Part shown: piece after piece, positions 49,565 through 60,610 of the stretch
Layout: each line of letters starts with the position of its first letter
Numbering within the stretch: position 1 is the first letter of the stretch
Source of the DNA: Neospora caninum Liverpool
Taxonomy: Eukaryota > Apicomplexa > Conoidasida > Eucoccidiorida > Sarcocystidae
Direction: 5' to 3'
Length of the DNA: 64,000 bases
Assembly (NCBI RefSeq): GCF_000208865.1
Contig: NC_018389.1
Coordinates: 682,001 to 746,000 of the forward strand
Made by a program: the position numbers and the translations under genes
Notes under the pieces: generated by a model
Seen by the model: only the letters and a program-made list of their open reading frames with translations
Database searches by the model: none
What the model was told of the DNA's origin: nothing

Positions 49565-49975
49565 ATGCCGCCCGTTCAACAACACTCGGCTCATCAGAAG
49601 CTTTGTAGCAGATGCCATTCATACTTCGATCCTTCCGATGAAAAGGCACGAAGTTCAGGTTGTAATTTTCACCACCAACCGTACGTGAATCGCTACCACC
49701 CGGAAGGAGAGAAGTACTATGCGGCGGTGGAAGAGAACCCGAAACACAAAGGATGGAAAGGCTCTTGCTGGTAGGTTGCTTCGCCCAGTGAACCGTGTTG
49801 TTCTGAGAAACACGGCTGTCTCAGCGACAATTTTGGGAGAAGGGACTCCAGCTAACGGCCCGGTTCATGTTGCACTTTTGCTGCTACTGTCTTCTCTTCC
49901 AGGGAGTGCTGCGGTGCTGAAGACAAGGAAACACCCGGTTGCACCTGGGGACCACATGTGACTTATGACGACTAA
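49565..49975 (+). CDS. Small CHORD-like zinc-binding protein (92 residues)
   Basis: Exons 49565-49770 and 49903-49975; donor TGCTG|GTAGGT, acceptor CTTCCAG, phase 2. Ligand pattern in order: C14-x2-C17, then 'YFDPSD', C33-x2-H36, 'RYHPEGE', 'W-x-G-S-C-W-x-CC' (C67, C70, C71), then 'PGC-x4-H' (C81, H86). This order, with the aromatic/Pro after the first pair, the W-x-CC and the final G-C-x-x-G-x-H, parallels the CHORD zinc module of Rar1 and melusin, whose known roles are with Hsp90/SGT1. The splice junction falls inside the cysteine cluster, and the joined frame restores the module, which supports the model. An additional upstream exon is possible because the frame stays open before the ATG. 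Function is inferred from the fold pattern only. Confidence 0.68.
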
Positions 49976-51247
49976 GACGGTGAACAGATCTCTGTTGCGG
50001 TACGAGATCTTTATGCCGAATGGAAAGACAATTACGGAGTTGCGTCAGGCAAAGCGGCAGGCGGGTTTGAGTACAAGTGCGCATAGCTGTCAGAGGATGC
50101 AAACGCGGAGCGGTAGACGTCAAAGCATTAGTCATGACATTCACAGCCATACGAAGACACTGGGTAGCCAGCAGAACTGTGTTACGTAAACAAATCAGCC
50201 ATCAAAGTTCGTCCTTTGTACGTGGAGTTTTGCGGTGTATTCTCTTGAAGTTTTCCAGCGTGACTTCCTGAAGAGCAAGACACGTGAGGCTGGTGTAGCC
50301 GTTGCTGGGTTATTGCTGCCTACGTAGAATATTTTCCCCATGTTCCTGCAAAGCATGCCATGTGAAAAGGGAAGCGCATGTTTTTTCAGGAGGGTAACAG
50401 TTACCCAATTTTAATCCCAACTCTTCTGAAAGACAACTCTTAGGATCAATAGGTCTTTGCGAGTGTCTTGTCTGACATACCTGATTTCGCCAACACACAT
50501 TCCAATAATCCCCCTGTTCAACGGGGTGACATTATGTTTTCCCACCTGTTTGTGGGCCAAATGTGTGTGGTGACCAAGGTCTGTAAACACGTTGCTCTTA
50601 CTTCGAATCCTTGCAGTGCATGCCCGAACTCCTTGTTCTAGCACGGCGAGAGTGGTCTGGTTTCCATGGAACACCTTGCTCTAGAGAGGCCTACCTCGAA
50701 TAAGTGTGGCAGTATCTTGACACCCGGAGCTGCGTGGATCAAGTTTTAGCGCAAGTGTAGCGGGAGTGTATGAGTCGTCGTACCGAACGATCGCATGCGT
50801 ATTTCTGCCCAGTCGTTTAACCTCAAACCGCAACGCGAGGATGACTCCTTCAGCACGCGCACACTGAACTCTCCTTCTTCCTCTTCGCGTGTGAGATTAA
50901 CGAATTCGCCACTCGACACATCGTCCCGAAGACGAGGAAACACTGCAGGTGGGGGTGCTGCCCAGCAGTGCCCCACTGGGACGCAACATAGTAGTGTTGC
51001 TAATAGACGGAATAGTGCTCTCATCTTTGTGCTTTTGGGATCGGAAGGGGCGTGACTTGAGTTACGGGTCGTTCCTCCACTGTCCAGCATGTTGCGTCTC
51101 TTCTGGAGATGCAGTTCCACTGTACAAACACTGACCTGTGGCTAAGCGCATGCGGTGTTTTGCTTTTATGGACCTCTCGAGACCAGACCTAGACGCTTGG
51201 GTTCGAGGAAGCGCGTTCTGTTGATCTGACCATACTCTGGTACAATC
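49976..51247. other. Intergenic, no supported gene
   Basis: 1.3 kb between the CHORD-like gene and the secreted-protein gene. Frames up to about 124 codons on both strands (for example 50746-51120 minus) lack recognisable features. The last part should contain the promoter of the gene starting at 51248. Confidence 0.45.
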
Positions 51248-52255
51248 ATGAAGCTAATTGTGAGCATTGGAGCTCTTCTTTGCTCCGGCATCGCTTTGGG
51301 GGTGAGCGGTCTGAGAGTTCAGGCGTCAAGCACCACACTCAGCGAGCAGACGCTGCTCCCGGTTCCGAGATTGTTGAACCTCCCTGTCCCCAGATTCAAC
51401 CCCATGGTGTGGCTTACAAACATCATTTTCCCGGGAGAGGAACCTCGCTCCTTCCGGACGTACTTCTCTGCCAAAGGGTGCCCGACGTGGTACGTTGACC
51501 CAAACAGATCGCCTACCTTGTTCGATGAGGATTTTGTGGTGACAAACGGCTGGACGTATGATGGGGTTTATCACACGATCGACTATCACGGCGCCGAAGA
51601 AATGGTCGAGCCAGCACATCCATTCCCTTTTTTCTTTTTGCCACAAAGAGCCTCATCACGAGCAGCCCTAATTAAGCGGAATTTCCTTTGTCAAAATTCG
51701 AGGGTCCAGACAGAAGTTATGCTCCGCAGCGCCCACGAAGCTGGCGTAATCTTCAGGGGAATAGGCGAGCGAAACTTTTGGGCAGTTCTCTTGACCGCCG
51801 GAAACGGCCTCCAACTCGTGCGGGTGAAGGACGGAGAGCGTCTTGTGCTAGCAAGCCTGCCCTACATGAATGTCATGCGTAAGGTTCACTACGCCAGAAT
51901 CAGTGGAGTTCCAGTACAGTTATTGTTCGTTTCAGCTGGCCAGTGGTACTCTGTTGCCGTCGAGGAGCAACTTGGTGACATACGACTGACCGGAGGTAGT
52001 TAGTCGGCAAGACGCCCACATTATCTTTAGTGCACGGCGTCTTTTGGCGGACTAGGTGTGACCGGAGAGAAACAGCAATCGGTCATGTACCAAGCACAGT
52101 CGGACGACGAGTTTTCTCCCCGCGGGCGTGAGGACGGTAAGACATTCAAGTGACCCAGCTGATGGTTATGTTGGAGACGCCAGTTGCTGTAGATGTGGGA
52201 GCTGCCGGCTTGCTGGCGAGCGGCGGCAGTGCGCGGTTTCGGAATACTATTTTCG
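51248..52255 (+). CDS. Secreted protein with LamG/ConA-like domain, 3' end unresolved
   Basis: Exon 1 51248-51995, likely exon 2 52151-52255 (phase 1; acceptor ATTCAAG is weak). Residues 1-20 are a signal peptide ('MKLIVSIGALLCSGIALG'). Residues about 55-250 follow the beta-sandwich plan of 3-keto-disaccharide-hydrolase/LamG-like domains: 'DFVVTNGWTYDG', 'TEVMLRSAHEAGVIFRG', 'NFWAVLLTAGNGLQLVRVKD' and 'GQWYSVAVEEQLGDIRL'. Exon 2 supplies the expected closing strand 'GAAGLLASGGSARFRN'. Such domains bind carbohydrate or protein ligands; in Apicomplexa similar domains occur in secreted LCCL-type adhesive proteins, but I cannot place this protein in a named family. The ATG at 51248 directly begins the signal peptide. 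The frame continues beyond 52255 after a donor (TTCG|GTATGA); a possible next exon is 52384-52426. Without splicing, exon 1 would end in a stop at 52003. Confidence 0.6.
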
Positions 52256-52426
52256 GTATGAACGTTTTGTCTCTTACGCGAAAGTGACTTGACACTTCGG
52301 GGCCATATTCCAGCTGACGTCAACTGGTACTTATTCATCCAGGGTGTCTGTGTACCATTGTAGGCAAATACAGACGGTCTTAGGCAGGGCGCTGGCAACC
52401 CTCGAGGAATTGCGAAGCAGCTTCAG

Positions 52427-52867
52427 GTATTCCAGTTCCCAATAGCAATTCCAATATCGTTGTATTGACAACAAACGTCTCCGGAGGTTACGGCAGGGTC
52501 ACTAGGCCAAGACACAGCCATCATAAAAGAGCTTCCTGAAGATTTAAAGAGCTGGTGCCCGTACGGTACGCGTTTGATTTCTGCAGGCAATCACTGGATT
52601 TTCGCATATTTAGAATTCCTCTGTGTTGTTGGCAGGAGCACGGTGCGCTGGTGGACCATTCGAGGACTGAATACAGTCGGGATGCACCCTGAGACGACAA
52701 CTTGATATATATGCAGCCTCATCTCGGGGTGTAATGGACCGTGTGAATACCCTTTTGCCGTTTGTATATTCAGTGAACATGATCGGTGACCCTCACTGCG
52801 GGGTGCAGTTTCGTTTTATGGAAGATTTTGAACATGAATCGGGGCTTGAGGCGACCCGCGTCGATCG
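52427..52867. other. Unresolved 3' region of the secreted-protein gene
   Basis: May hold further exons: an open segment of about 36 codons follows the acceptor TTTCTGCAG near 52584. The evidence is insufficient to define a terminus. Confidence 0.3.
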
Positions 52868-53875
52868 TCAAAGAACCTGAATAAACAGTTTGCTCAAGAG
52901 GTCATCTTCATCCCATCCACGTAACTCTGCGTCGGGAGAACTCCTCTTCGCTGCATCATGTGCTATTCCTGCATTCATTCCTAAAGAAATGTCGTCGAGA
53001 CGTCTTGCCTTGAGAATGGTGGGCGCTTCACATTGTGTGCAAGAAGACTCGAGCTTCGTACTCGTTTTCCGCACACCGGCTGATTTAAAGAGGAGACGCT
53101 CTTCAGCTATTGCGTGAGTACGCACTGATGTGGAAGTCGGGGTGGTTAGTTCTACACTAGATGTTTCTTCGTCATCACTCTTCGGTACTTGCCGATTACC
53201 CGTAGCTGGCAAGCATTCTGAAACATCGGTTTCGTCTGTCGTGGAGCTTCTCTCGGTGCCGTCTGACAACAGTGATGAGAGCTTCTGCGATAGGCCTCGA
53301 CAGAAGCGTTGGGGCACAGCTTGCTCGCATCCACTTGTCTTCCCCACAGGACTGATCCGCAGGGTACGTTGGCATGGACAGGGTACCGATGACACTCGTC
53401 GGGCGCAAATGAAAGGAAGTTCAACAGATTCATGGCTTACGCTCCTGTCTGTCCCTATCGCGGTGCCCGCTGTTCGATCCACATCACGACAGGGCGCGTG
53501 ATGCTTTGTGGGATGTCCCTCCGACCTGTATCGAATACGGTTACAGCGCTGGGCATCCGCCAAGAGATAAGGCCTGTGGGAGTTTGGTGCGAAGTGACAG
53601 GCGCGCGCAGCTATTGCCGTCAAACCGCCAGCCTGTTGACGTCTAGGGGCGTGCAAGAGTGGCTCATATTCACACTGTATCTGCTCCACATTTCCTCGGA
53701 AAAACGGCTGTGTACGTCTCCGGGGTACCGCCCAGTTGATGACACAGCTCGACTGGCTCGCCGAAGACATTGAGAAGAGGGTGCCGTCAACAGCTGAACG
53801 CCGCAACTGTTCTAGCGGCGGACAATGGACGCAATCTTCGTGTTCTGTAACCTTGGGCAAGATGTTCGAAGACAC
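52868..53875 (-). CDS. Unassigned open reading frame, hypothetical protein
   Basis: An uninterrupted minus-strand frame of 335 codons, the longest in the 47-56 kb interval. The first ATG is at 53770 (300 residues), with no conserved start evidence. The C-terminal third reads like real hydrophilic coding sequence ('SCTQCEAPTILKARRLDD', 'WDEDDLLSKLFIQVL') and there are two Cys-pair clusters, but I recognise no domain, signal peptide or membrane segment. It lies on the opposite strand from the secreted-protein gene, tail to tail. It could instead be a fortuitous frame or one exon of a larger gene. An upstream frame at 53949-54209 is a candidate partner, but I found no convincing acceptor joining them. 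Confidence 0.35.
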   Translation of the reverse strand: MSSNILPKVTEHEDCVHCPPLEQLRRSAVDGTLFSMSSASQSSCVINWAVPRRRTQPFFRGNVEQIQCEYEPLLHAPRRQQAGGLTAIAARACHFAPNSHRPYLLADAQRCNRIRYRSEGHPTKHHAPCRDVDRTAGTAIGTDRSVSHESVELPFICARRVSSVPCPCQRTLRISPVGKTSGCEQAVPQRFCRGLSQKLSSLLSDGTERSSTTDETDVSECLPATGNRQVPKSDDEETSSVELTTPTSTSVRTHAIAEERLLFKSAGVRKTSTKLESSCTQCEAPTILKARRLDDISLGMNAGIAHDAAKRSSPDAELRGWDEDDLLSKLFIQVL

Positions 53876-56215
53876 ATCGCCGGTGATACGTAGACAGTAC
53901 CCTCCCTTTCAATGCCATGCGGAGTTCTCTCATGGACAATCTCCAACGTCAAACCGAATCTGTGGTGGCCGCCCACAGCAGCAGCGGGGGACATGCTGAG
54001 GATGTATTCTGTCCCACGATGATGAAGCCACATCCCCCATTGACGAGCTCTCGTGTGTTCGATTTGCGATCTGCGCTCTGGGCAGTGGTCGGCCGAAGTG
54101 GAGGATTGAACCAGTTGGTTCCGGCTGCAAGTTTGACGTCTTTCCTCGTGAACATCATCGGTATGCAGTGCCTCCCCTCTGCCGGTAGGCCCCACAGAAA
54201 ATAAGCCAATGTAGACTTATGAGGCGAAGCACTCGTTCGCTTGTGCCTGGATGAGTGTGCAAGACACGATCCTTGTTATCAGGGACAGGCATGTTGATCT
54301 GTCTTTCGTTTCTGAGGTCACTCCAATACTACAAAACACTGGAGAAGGCGCCTCCATGCATCACACGTTACGTTGTCATGACGGTGTCAAAGTTTGGAAG
54401 GCTTTTCGAGAAGGACGCATTTTACCACAATGAGAACCAGTGTCCGTGCATGTACAAGGTGCCAAAGTGTCTAAAGTTAGGAGAAAAAACATAGAGAGAA
54501 AGTAGTTTTATCTGAACCACTGCGGGGCAGCTTCAATCCGGCAGAGACTTGAGGTGGATGCCCGATACTGCCGCCACGGGAACGTACGGGGCAGGTGAGT
54601 GGACAGGCAGGCCGCTACTGAGGCCAGATTGCTTTGACAACTACAGCGGAACGGTGAAAGTCCCAGGCAACATGACTCTGAAGAAACGGCTTCTCTGTGG
54701 GCAGCTATATGGGAATTTGTGAGCGGGGCCCACGCCGTTGTCAAGCAAAGGTAGCGCCCGTGCACGCGGAGCCTGATAGCGAGCGGGTCTGAAGCCCGAG
54801 AGCCTACAACAGATGAACACGTCCTTCCATGTCGGAGCAGAGCAGTGGAGAATTTCTGGTGTCCGGTGCCCAGCAGACACATGAAAGAATGTCTCCTGGT
54901 ACGTTTTAGAGCTGACATCTCTTCTTCAAGGTCGTTCTGCTCGCCGCCGCGATTTCCAGCTGTCCGGGTATTCGGCTACCATGCATGCAGTCCCGATACG
55001 CAGCTCTTGGGAGTTGTTTGATTACAGAGTAAAACACATTTTGAGGAAACCACCTGAAGGTAAAAGAGGGAGCAATAGGGGAGGTAATTGTCTGCAGGTA
55101 CCCACCTCATCCAGAGTAGCATCGATTTTATCATGCTCTGGTATCCTTCGTATACAGCCGGTGCATGCTGAATAGTCTGCGACATAGCAGGATCACATGC
55201 ACTCTGACCGGAGACTTTTCAACTTTTTTAGCGAGGTCTCTGCTTAAACGTCAAACGCCACTGCTAACATCAATCCGTTTCGCAGCCGCGGACACCCTTA
55301 CTGGCGGCGTACAGGGGATAAATCCGAACAGACCGCGCCTCATACATGATGTAAGCAAATGAAAGTTGAACCGAAACAACAGGGCTGCAGAAAACGTTCC
55401 CTGAGGAAGCACGTTCGTAGCTGACCGAGAAATCCTGGCCCTTCAAAAATCACTAGCGCTAAAAGCAGAGTTTGCGATGGTACCCGGAACAGTTGTTTTT
55501 GGTTGTTCCCACGGAACAAACTGCACCCAAAACAGGGAACTGATCGCCCGCCAAGCAAACAGTTTGTGCCAAAGGATCTGGAGGGCCTTTTCCAAACTGC
55601 TAAGTCTGCGGTGGGTCAGCGTGCCTCTACCACCAACTTTTTTCGAGCCCAGTGCGTGGAATTAAGGCTACGCTAGGCTGGGGGAAGCTTTTGAGGACCA
55701 GCACAGTGTGCGAAACCCATGTACACGTATCATCCACGGCAAATATCTAGAACACCAAAGATGTGGATGCGTGTCCTGGCAGTATGCTTGCAGTAAACAA
55801 AACCTGCTTTGTTCGTGCCTCGCTTGCGAGGGTGTCGCCTGGGGCATCCATCACTCACGAAGGATGGACGAGAGAGGCTGAGTGTGTTCGAACCCTGAAA
55901 GGCGGCCGCGTGCACCAGTACGCGCCGTTACTACGCGAAATTCGTAATGCCTCGACTGCTTTTGTCAGAGATTCGATGATCCGATTACATATATGTGGAC
56001 ATTGCCCCTAGAAGCGATGCACTGCGGGAATTGAATCTTTTCAAGACAGCTTCCACACCACGACGGTTTTTTGTCAAAAAAATTGCAGCTTGCTTCCCAT
56101 GTGCGACTCCCGCACCAGAAACGGCGTGCCGCTTCGCAGTCTTGTTCATTCCAAAAGATTACATCCCGATAAGAGACGCCTGCTGTATTTTGAAAAGTGG
56201 ACGAAAACCGCAAAA
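53876..56215. other. No supported gene; candidate exons only
   Basis: 2.3 kb without TA tracts. A plus-strand segment at about 54528-54591 is open and followed by GTGAGT ('EVDARYCRHGNVRG'), consistent with a small exon. Other frames (54508-54918 minus, 55995-56321 plus) match no family. Confidence 0.35.
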
Positions 56216-58652
56216 TCACCGCCGACGCTTTCTGCCTCGCGAGTCAGAATCGTCCTCGTCTCTATCCCGCACCCCACTTGTTTTCATGCGATCATCAAAA
56301 TGCCTGTCGCGACGTGACTGACAGGTTTGCTCGCGGAAATCCCTTCCCGCGGCACGCCTCGGCTCATCATATTCTCGCACACACTGGGCCTGCGACTCCC
56401 TCCGTCCAGGTGGAGATCCTGCGGCTCGTCGGGGCCCAGATTCGTTCCGGGTTTCTCGCTTCGGACTTCGCGGGCGGTATCTGCCTGTTGAGTATCTGTC
56501 TGTTGAGCCCCTTCTGTGTCTGTGTTCACTCAAGCTGGAACTTCTGTCTCGTTCTGCTCGTCGGCGATCTCGCGATCGAGCCCCGTCTGGAGAGAGCGCC
56601 TCTTTCGATCGGAAATCAGACTGCCGCCTGGCGTCTCTATCGCCACGCAAGCGATCGCCCATTCGTGCACTTCCTGAATCTCGATGCCTTCTCTCTACCA
56701 TGTCTGGCGAGCCGCGTCGCCGAGTGGAGTTGCAAAACGGGGCGTTTCCCGCTGGCTCGACTCTCGATTTTCGGTCGGTGTGCGAAGCCTCCGTTTTGAC
56801 TCTCATGCCAAAGCTTCCGCAAGGTGTCTCGCGGTCTCGCCGCTCCCGACGACCGGGAGATCGCTTGCGGCGTGGCGACGACGATGACGAGCTAGCCGAG
56901 CTGGACGAAGATGAAGACGTGCTCCGTCTGCGGCTTCCTTTCATTCGCTTCTTGTCGCGGCGGCGTTTCTTCTCCTTCCTGAAAAAACCGACATACGACC
57001 GGACACCTAACACTCCGCGCGTCTCCCCTTCGCAAAAAGAGAGTTGTAGGGCGCTGTGTGTCTGAGACCCGTCCCCTGAGCCATACACACCACGCGACGG
57101 AAAAACCTTCCACACACGGACGCGCAGGAGTCAACTCCGTCTCACAGCTTCAGTTCGCGTCCTCCAGCTGTCGATTTACTAATAGGGAAACCACACAGCA
57201 AATGAACACCCAAATACACTGCATAACGAACAAGAGAGACACACTTGCGAAACGTGAGGAGGGAAAAAGGGTTGTGGCAAAAGCATGCAGGCATCCAAAG
57301 GAGAGGAAAGGGCGTCTCCGGACGGCAGGCTTGTAGAGTACTCGAGATGACGCGTCTTCTACTGCGTCGCGGAGGTCATACGCGCATGCATGTTTTTCAC
57401 ACACCGCGGTATAGAAAAGGAGCGCGAGAGAACGCGAGAGAGCTTTCGACTGTTCCTTCCCTTCCACTTTCCGTCCCGGCGGGCACATGCTTTCTCGCTC
57501 TTCCTGCCACACACACTCATCTGACTCCCGACTTCTGTGGACGCACTTCTTTTCTTTTTTCTGTTTTTTTCGCTTGGCGCGTTCTTCGTCGACTTCGCCA
57601 GCAGCCAGCCTTCCTCCTCGGGAGTCCTCGCCACCGTGCCGGTCCTCGTAAGGGTTGCCCACGAGCAGATTCTTCGGCTTCTGTCCTCTGACGCACGCAC
57701 AGGAAGGGAAAAAACGGAAAAAGAAATCTCTTACGTTGCACTTGTCCGCCTCGCCACTTGAGCCGGCAGGACGACGCTGCTCAAACAAGACGATGCAATT
57801 TGTAAGGCCGCGGCACGAACACATGCCTAAAAGCACAAGAATACATATATGCATATAGATATGTAAATGCATGCATGCATATATACATACACATATACAT
57901 ACAGGTACATACACATGCGATGAACAGCTGTGCGGCGTGATGCCCCTTCGCCCTAGAGGAAGCGCAGCCAGAGAACACAGACTTACAAGGCTTCTCCCAT
58001 TAATTCATTTTCAAAGTTCTTCACTCTCTGCGTTTCTTCGTCGAGGTCGTCCGGCGCCGTTCCACCCCGCTGCTTCGTCCACCAGTCGTGCTTCACAAAC
58101 TTTCCCCCACGAGAGTAAAGGCCGATCTTCATGCTGGCTCCTGCGAAATAGATGTAAACAGGGATAGCATGGGGGAGCCGAAGAGACAGATTAAGAGAGA
58201 GATTAAGCGATTAAGAGAGAGGTGAAGAGGGAGAAGAAGAGAGAGATTAAGAGAGAGATTGAGAGAGAGAATGAGAGAGATAATGAGAGAGAGAGAAGAG
58301 AGAGAATAAGAGAGAGAATAAGAGAGAGAGAAGAGAGAGATTAAGAGAGAGAGAGAGTAAAAGAGACACTAAGACAGCGAATAGGAGAGAAATTAAGAGA
58401 GGGAGGAGCGGCAGCGGACGAAGACAGAGGAAGCAGAGCTCTTTCCGTCTCTCGCGAAAAGCACAAGAGACGCAGTCTTCCCTGTCGTTCATCGGTCTCG
58501 TCGACAGGTTTGGTTCATTGAGAAAAGAATCTGGAAATCTCACCTAAGTAGTAATCGTAGTCTTGACTCGTTGTGAGAGAGTCCCACTTAAAATCTTCTC
58601 GTCCCCCTCTCACTCCCTCTCGAGGAGGGCTCTGACGAATATAGACCGCCAT
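56216..58652 (-). CDS. MMTAG2: MMTAG2-family protein with RS/Arg-rich C-terminal tail
   Basis: Exons 58652-58544, 58140-57987, 57687-57547 and 56978-56216; all junctions in frame, 388 residues. The N-terminus has the family hallmark 'GVRGGREDFKWDSL' then 'YYLGAS', followed by a short basic/Trp segment ('VKHDWW') and the acidic 'EETQRVKNFENELMGEALG' helix, in the same order as human multiple-myeloma tumour-associated protein 2 (MMtag domain). Exons 3 and 4 encode a Lys-rich stretch, a poly-Ser run and a long Arg/Ser/Asp tail resembling RS or RNA-binding nuclear proteins. Human MMTAG2 also ends in Lys/Arg/Ser-rich sequence, but without such an extended RS character. Nuclear localisation is likely. 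The start ATG sits 14 residues before GVRGG, close to the human protein. Molecular function is not established for the family. Confidence 0.87.
58190..58400 (+). repeat. AGAGAGATTAAG-type repeat in MMTAG2 intron 1
   Basis: About 200 bp of reiterated GAGAGATTAAGAGAGAG/GAGAATAAGAGAG units inside the intron 58141-58543. In the minus-strand transcript it reads as CTCTCTTAATCTCTC, the same motif seen at 7110-7225. Confidence 0.9.
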
Positions 58653-58700
58653 GGCTTCAGCTCGGAGAGAAAGAGATGAACGTGTGCGTCACTTTTCCTC

Positions 58701-59347
58701 TTAGAGTGAAGAATCACAGTCTTCAGAGATTCGGCACATCGCAAAAAGCGACTGCCTCTCTGTCCCGGATTTCTCTTTGGGGATGTGCCGACTGGCGTGG
58801 CTGTCAGCCGAAGCGGCCGAAGTTGTCCTCGGGTTTTCAACTGGGCGAGAGTGCTTAGGCATCCGCGGCGGAAAGTTGTCTCTCTCTTTCCCCTTCTGAG
58901 GAAGAAAGGAGCTTCGACCAGCGGCAAGGAAGGAGACAGCTAAGCGCGAGTCCAGACACCGGAAGAAAACTTGCAAACGGCTCCGCATAAGTGGACAGAG
59001 AGGCAGCCAGGGTGGGCTGCGGACCCCACTGCGAAGAAGAATGCGAAAACAAAAGGGGAGAAGAAAGAGAAGAAGAGAGAGTAGACGGAAAGAAAGAAAG
59101 AGAGAGAAGAAGAAAGAAAGGTGAGGAAGAAAGAGGAGGCAGGGAAGGAGAGAAAGTACCTCTTCGTTACAATCGGAACTGCGTGAACGTTGTCAAGGAG
59201 AGGAAATGAAGGCGCTCCTCGATGGCAAATGGGACAAGAGAGCGACGAGGCGAGCTCCTGGAACCCTTCATCTTCCGCAGGACGGACATGGAAAAGAAGA
59301 GAGCGACGTGTGTCCAACGGTCCAACGATCGTCGCTGTTCCCGACCT
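58701..59347 (-). CDS. Candidate unassigned gene, at least two exons, CPIC motif
   Basis: Exon 59347-59160 follows a strong acceptor (CCTTTCTTGACAG) and ends at AG|GTACTT; exon 59028-58701 follows TTCTTCGCAG; phase 2, 171 codons to a TAA. The first exon looks coding: 'GTATIVGPLDTRRSLLFHV', 'SLSCPICHRGAPSFPLLD', 'NVHAVPIVTK', with one CxxC pair. The second is less convincing (basic, Ser-rich). No start codon is identified; earlier exons may lie in 59400-60390, where an open segment 'EIREKLTSSVSCGPDKITF' ends at a possible donor. The TAA is only 49 bp from the MMTAG2 ATG, so this could instead be an untranslated leader of that gene. I recognise no family. Confidence 0.35.
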
Positions 59348-60610
59348 CTGTCAAGAAAGGAAGGACGTAATCCTCCAGAGAGACGGAAGTACGTCCTTTG
59401 CGCCCGCAAGAGAGCTCTTCTCCTGATTCCGCAAACGTAAGGAACTCTTTAAGGTGTGCCTCTCTGGAGCAAAACTCGAAAACTTGGTAAAAAGAGAGGA
59501 AACACAGCGGAAGCGACGAGTCTTTTTTCTGGTGTAAACGTCGTAGAGGAGACGCGAAAAGATGTGCGACTTGTTCCGGAGACCGCGCCAGCATGCGCGA
59601 CCTCTCGCATCGATGCCCATAGTCAAACTGGCATAGAAAAGGAAGTGTGTGTCTTGAAGTTTTCCCTCTCGGGTTTTTTCTCGCTTGAAAAAGTGACCTT
59701 GTCTCCTCTTTCCGTTCTCGCCCTCCGCCAGGCGTCGCGGAAACAACCGGAAAGTGAATCAACCTCAGCACTGTCTCAACTGGAAGCCTCGATTGCCGTA
59801 AACCGCTGCGCGATTCTCTCATGTCTTGCCGTCTCTCCTGTCGTTTGCCCCCAAACAAAAACCGATGCTCGACACTTGCTTTGTTGCAAAAACGGCGGTT
59901 TTGGTCATCACGCTCCATCTTGTCACGCCGGTTGATGAGTTACCTATCCATCTTTCTCTCCGCTGTCCTTTTATCTCCTTTGTTACATTCAGCAGCTGGT
60001 ATACACGTTTAATCGCGGTTGACCAGGAGTCGACAATGTAGATATACATGTACACATGCATATTTTTATATTTTTATATTTATACACGTGTCTCTGTCTA
60101 TCTGCATATACTTTTTAGATGCCCGTATGGATGAACACCAGACAAACGTGAATGCACCAGGGGAGTAATTCCAGCTCTTCTGTCATATGCTTACACCTGC
60201 ACGTGAGTATATAAGCGCGTGTTTTGCACATTTCCACGTCCTTTTTGGATCTTCGTGGAAGGCTCGGTTTTAGCCGGAAGGTGATTTTGTCAGGCCCGCA
60301 CGACACACTGGACGTCAGCTTCTCTCGGATTTCTAGAACTCTCGAGGGTGCGGCGGCGCGGAAACCGCGGGAAACACAGACGCACACGTTCCTACGCCTA
60401 TCTCATGGGAAGAGGCGCTGGATCTGTCCCTCTTTTTCCATGTGCTGGGACGTTGGATGCCTCCTTTTTTTTGGCGGCGCGGGTTGATGATGTTCCCGCC
60501 ACCCGCCGAGTGTATGTACACTCAAACACATCGGGTGCCTGCTTGGGTGTAGCAAGATCTCGATGTACTCTTTTCTTCATGTAGACGTACCGATCTGCGC
60601 CTGAGCCCAG
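59348..60610. promoter_or_regulatory. Upstream region of the SET gene (+) and of the minus-strand candidate
   Basis: 1.3 kb. It includes a minus-strand frame at 59268-59918 that crosses the acceptor at 59348 and so is mostly intronic if the candidate exon is real. The plus-strand promoter of the SET gene should lie near 60200-60600. Confidence 0.4.

Noticed and set aside
51996..52003. Stop codon at 52003 as the true end of the secreted protein
   Set aside because: The fold's final strand lies in the next open segment after an acceptor, and a donor (GGAG|GTAGTT) precedes the stop; kept as an alternative.
59268..59918. 217-codon minus-strand protein
   Set aside because: It runs across a strong splice acceptor at 59348 and changes to an inferior frame; the better coding signal begins after the acceptor in another frame.
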